Positions 63,901 through 64,000 of a stretch of 64,000 nucleotides of DNA are shown one piece after another. Origin of the DNA: Kalaharituber pfeilii (Eukaryota; Ascomycota; Pezizomycetes; Pezizales; Pezizaceae); the NCBI GenBank assembly GCA_015179045.1, contig WHUZ01000004.1, positions 1,612,001-1,676,000 on the forward strand. The letters are read 5' to 3'. The first letter of the stretch is position 1. Each line of letters starts with the position of its first letter. The notes below the pieces were generated by a model. That model had not been told where the DNA came from. It saw nothing but the letters and a program-made list of their open reading frames with translations, and searched no databases. A program made the translations under genes and the position numbers.

Positions 63901-64000
63901 AGGAGAGGAGGGAGGTGGAAGGTTTCGGGAAGGGGAAAGTAATGGAGTGGAATAGGACAGCGGTGTCCAATTTCACAGCATTGCGACTGGAGAGAGGAAG
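60915..64000 (+). pseudogene. Long LINE family B ORF2 (EN, RT, RNase H), frameshifted, runs off window
   Basis: Endonuclease motifs LLGDWNAHSPMW (about 60990) and GSDHSAL (about 61215), then a charged linker. The reverse transcriptase has SAPGPDGIGY, WRPINLINCIGK, GVPQGSPLSP and YVDD at 62602-62613. RNase H follows (LFSDGSKI, LICLDSEAAVMAI, WVKAHIGIAGNEKADEWA). Several frameshifts (for example near 61080, 62040, 62380, 62660) and a poly-Glu/Gly stretch (about 61795-61865) break it. It is very purine-rich on the coding strand. Same subfamily as the minus-strand LINE at 107-728 and 6682-6944. The 3' tail lies beyond the window. Confidence 0.9.

Noticed and set aside
1..64000. Prokaryotic-type operons or ribosome binding sites
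   Set aside because: Intron, TATA-type LTRs and fungal transposons show eukaryotic nuclear DNA.

Overview
This window looks like transposon-saturated genomic DNA of a filamentous ascomycete (Pezizomycotina). The evidence is a chromodomain Ty3/gypsy element, Ty1/copia relics, Tad-like LINEs with RNase H, a MULE, Fot/pogo-type TA elements, A+T-rich blocks with D-to-N changes of the kind left by RIP (repeat-induced point mutation), a short spliceosomal intron, and a DUF4360 secreted protein. I cannot name the genus. I recognised no tRNA, rRNA or CRISPR array.

Likely host genes are few. They are a mitochondrial-type protein with an internally duplicated domain and one intron (8248-9697), a DUF4360 secreted protein (30355-30963) and a PaaK-like adenylate-forming ligase (46996-48507). 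Weaker candidates lie at 14563-15330, 22179-22790 and 15400-16775; the last appears to be split by a retroelement. Nearly everything else is nested mobile DNA.

Layout: 0.1-7.7 kb is a Fot-type element hit by a LINE, which was hit by a young Ty3 chromovirus (729-6676). 8-9.7 kb is a host gene. 10-12.3 kb is a truncated copia. 13.9-28.5 kb is a mosaic of LINE fragments, ORF1-only elements and tail-only insertions. 30.3-31 kb is a host gene. 31.4-33.2 kb is a LINE holding a solo LTR that holds another LINE. 33.4-34.2 kb is a RIP-degraded gypsy. 35-37.3 kb is a complete MULE with long TIRs and 9-bp target duplications. 37.5-44 kb is LINEs, ORF1-only elements and a second copia. 46.2-48.5 kb is a TA element beside the ligase gene. 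49.3-52 kb is a solo LTR and a large palindrome. 52.5-55.2 kb is a LINE holding a TA foldback element and a second LINE. 55.3-60.5 kb is a cluster of minisatellites. 60.9-64 kb is a long LINE running off the window.

The main unifying observation is that almost every retroposed insertion ends in one of two short hairpin modules followed by poly(A). Module A reads roughly CTCGCC-ATA-GCCC-nnn-GGGC-GGCAT-GCGAG. Module B reads roughly CCCTGC-CA-stem/loop-GCGGGG. I count about 31 A and 16 B copies, including decayed ones. Stem positions in A change in compensating pairs between copies, which suggests a conserved RNA structure. Many insertions are only the hairpin plus poly(A) (about 50-80 bp) between perfect or near-perfect 9-17-bp target duplications, and one is poly(T) alone. 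ORF1-only elements share the A tail with the LINEs and look like non-autonomous partners.
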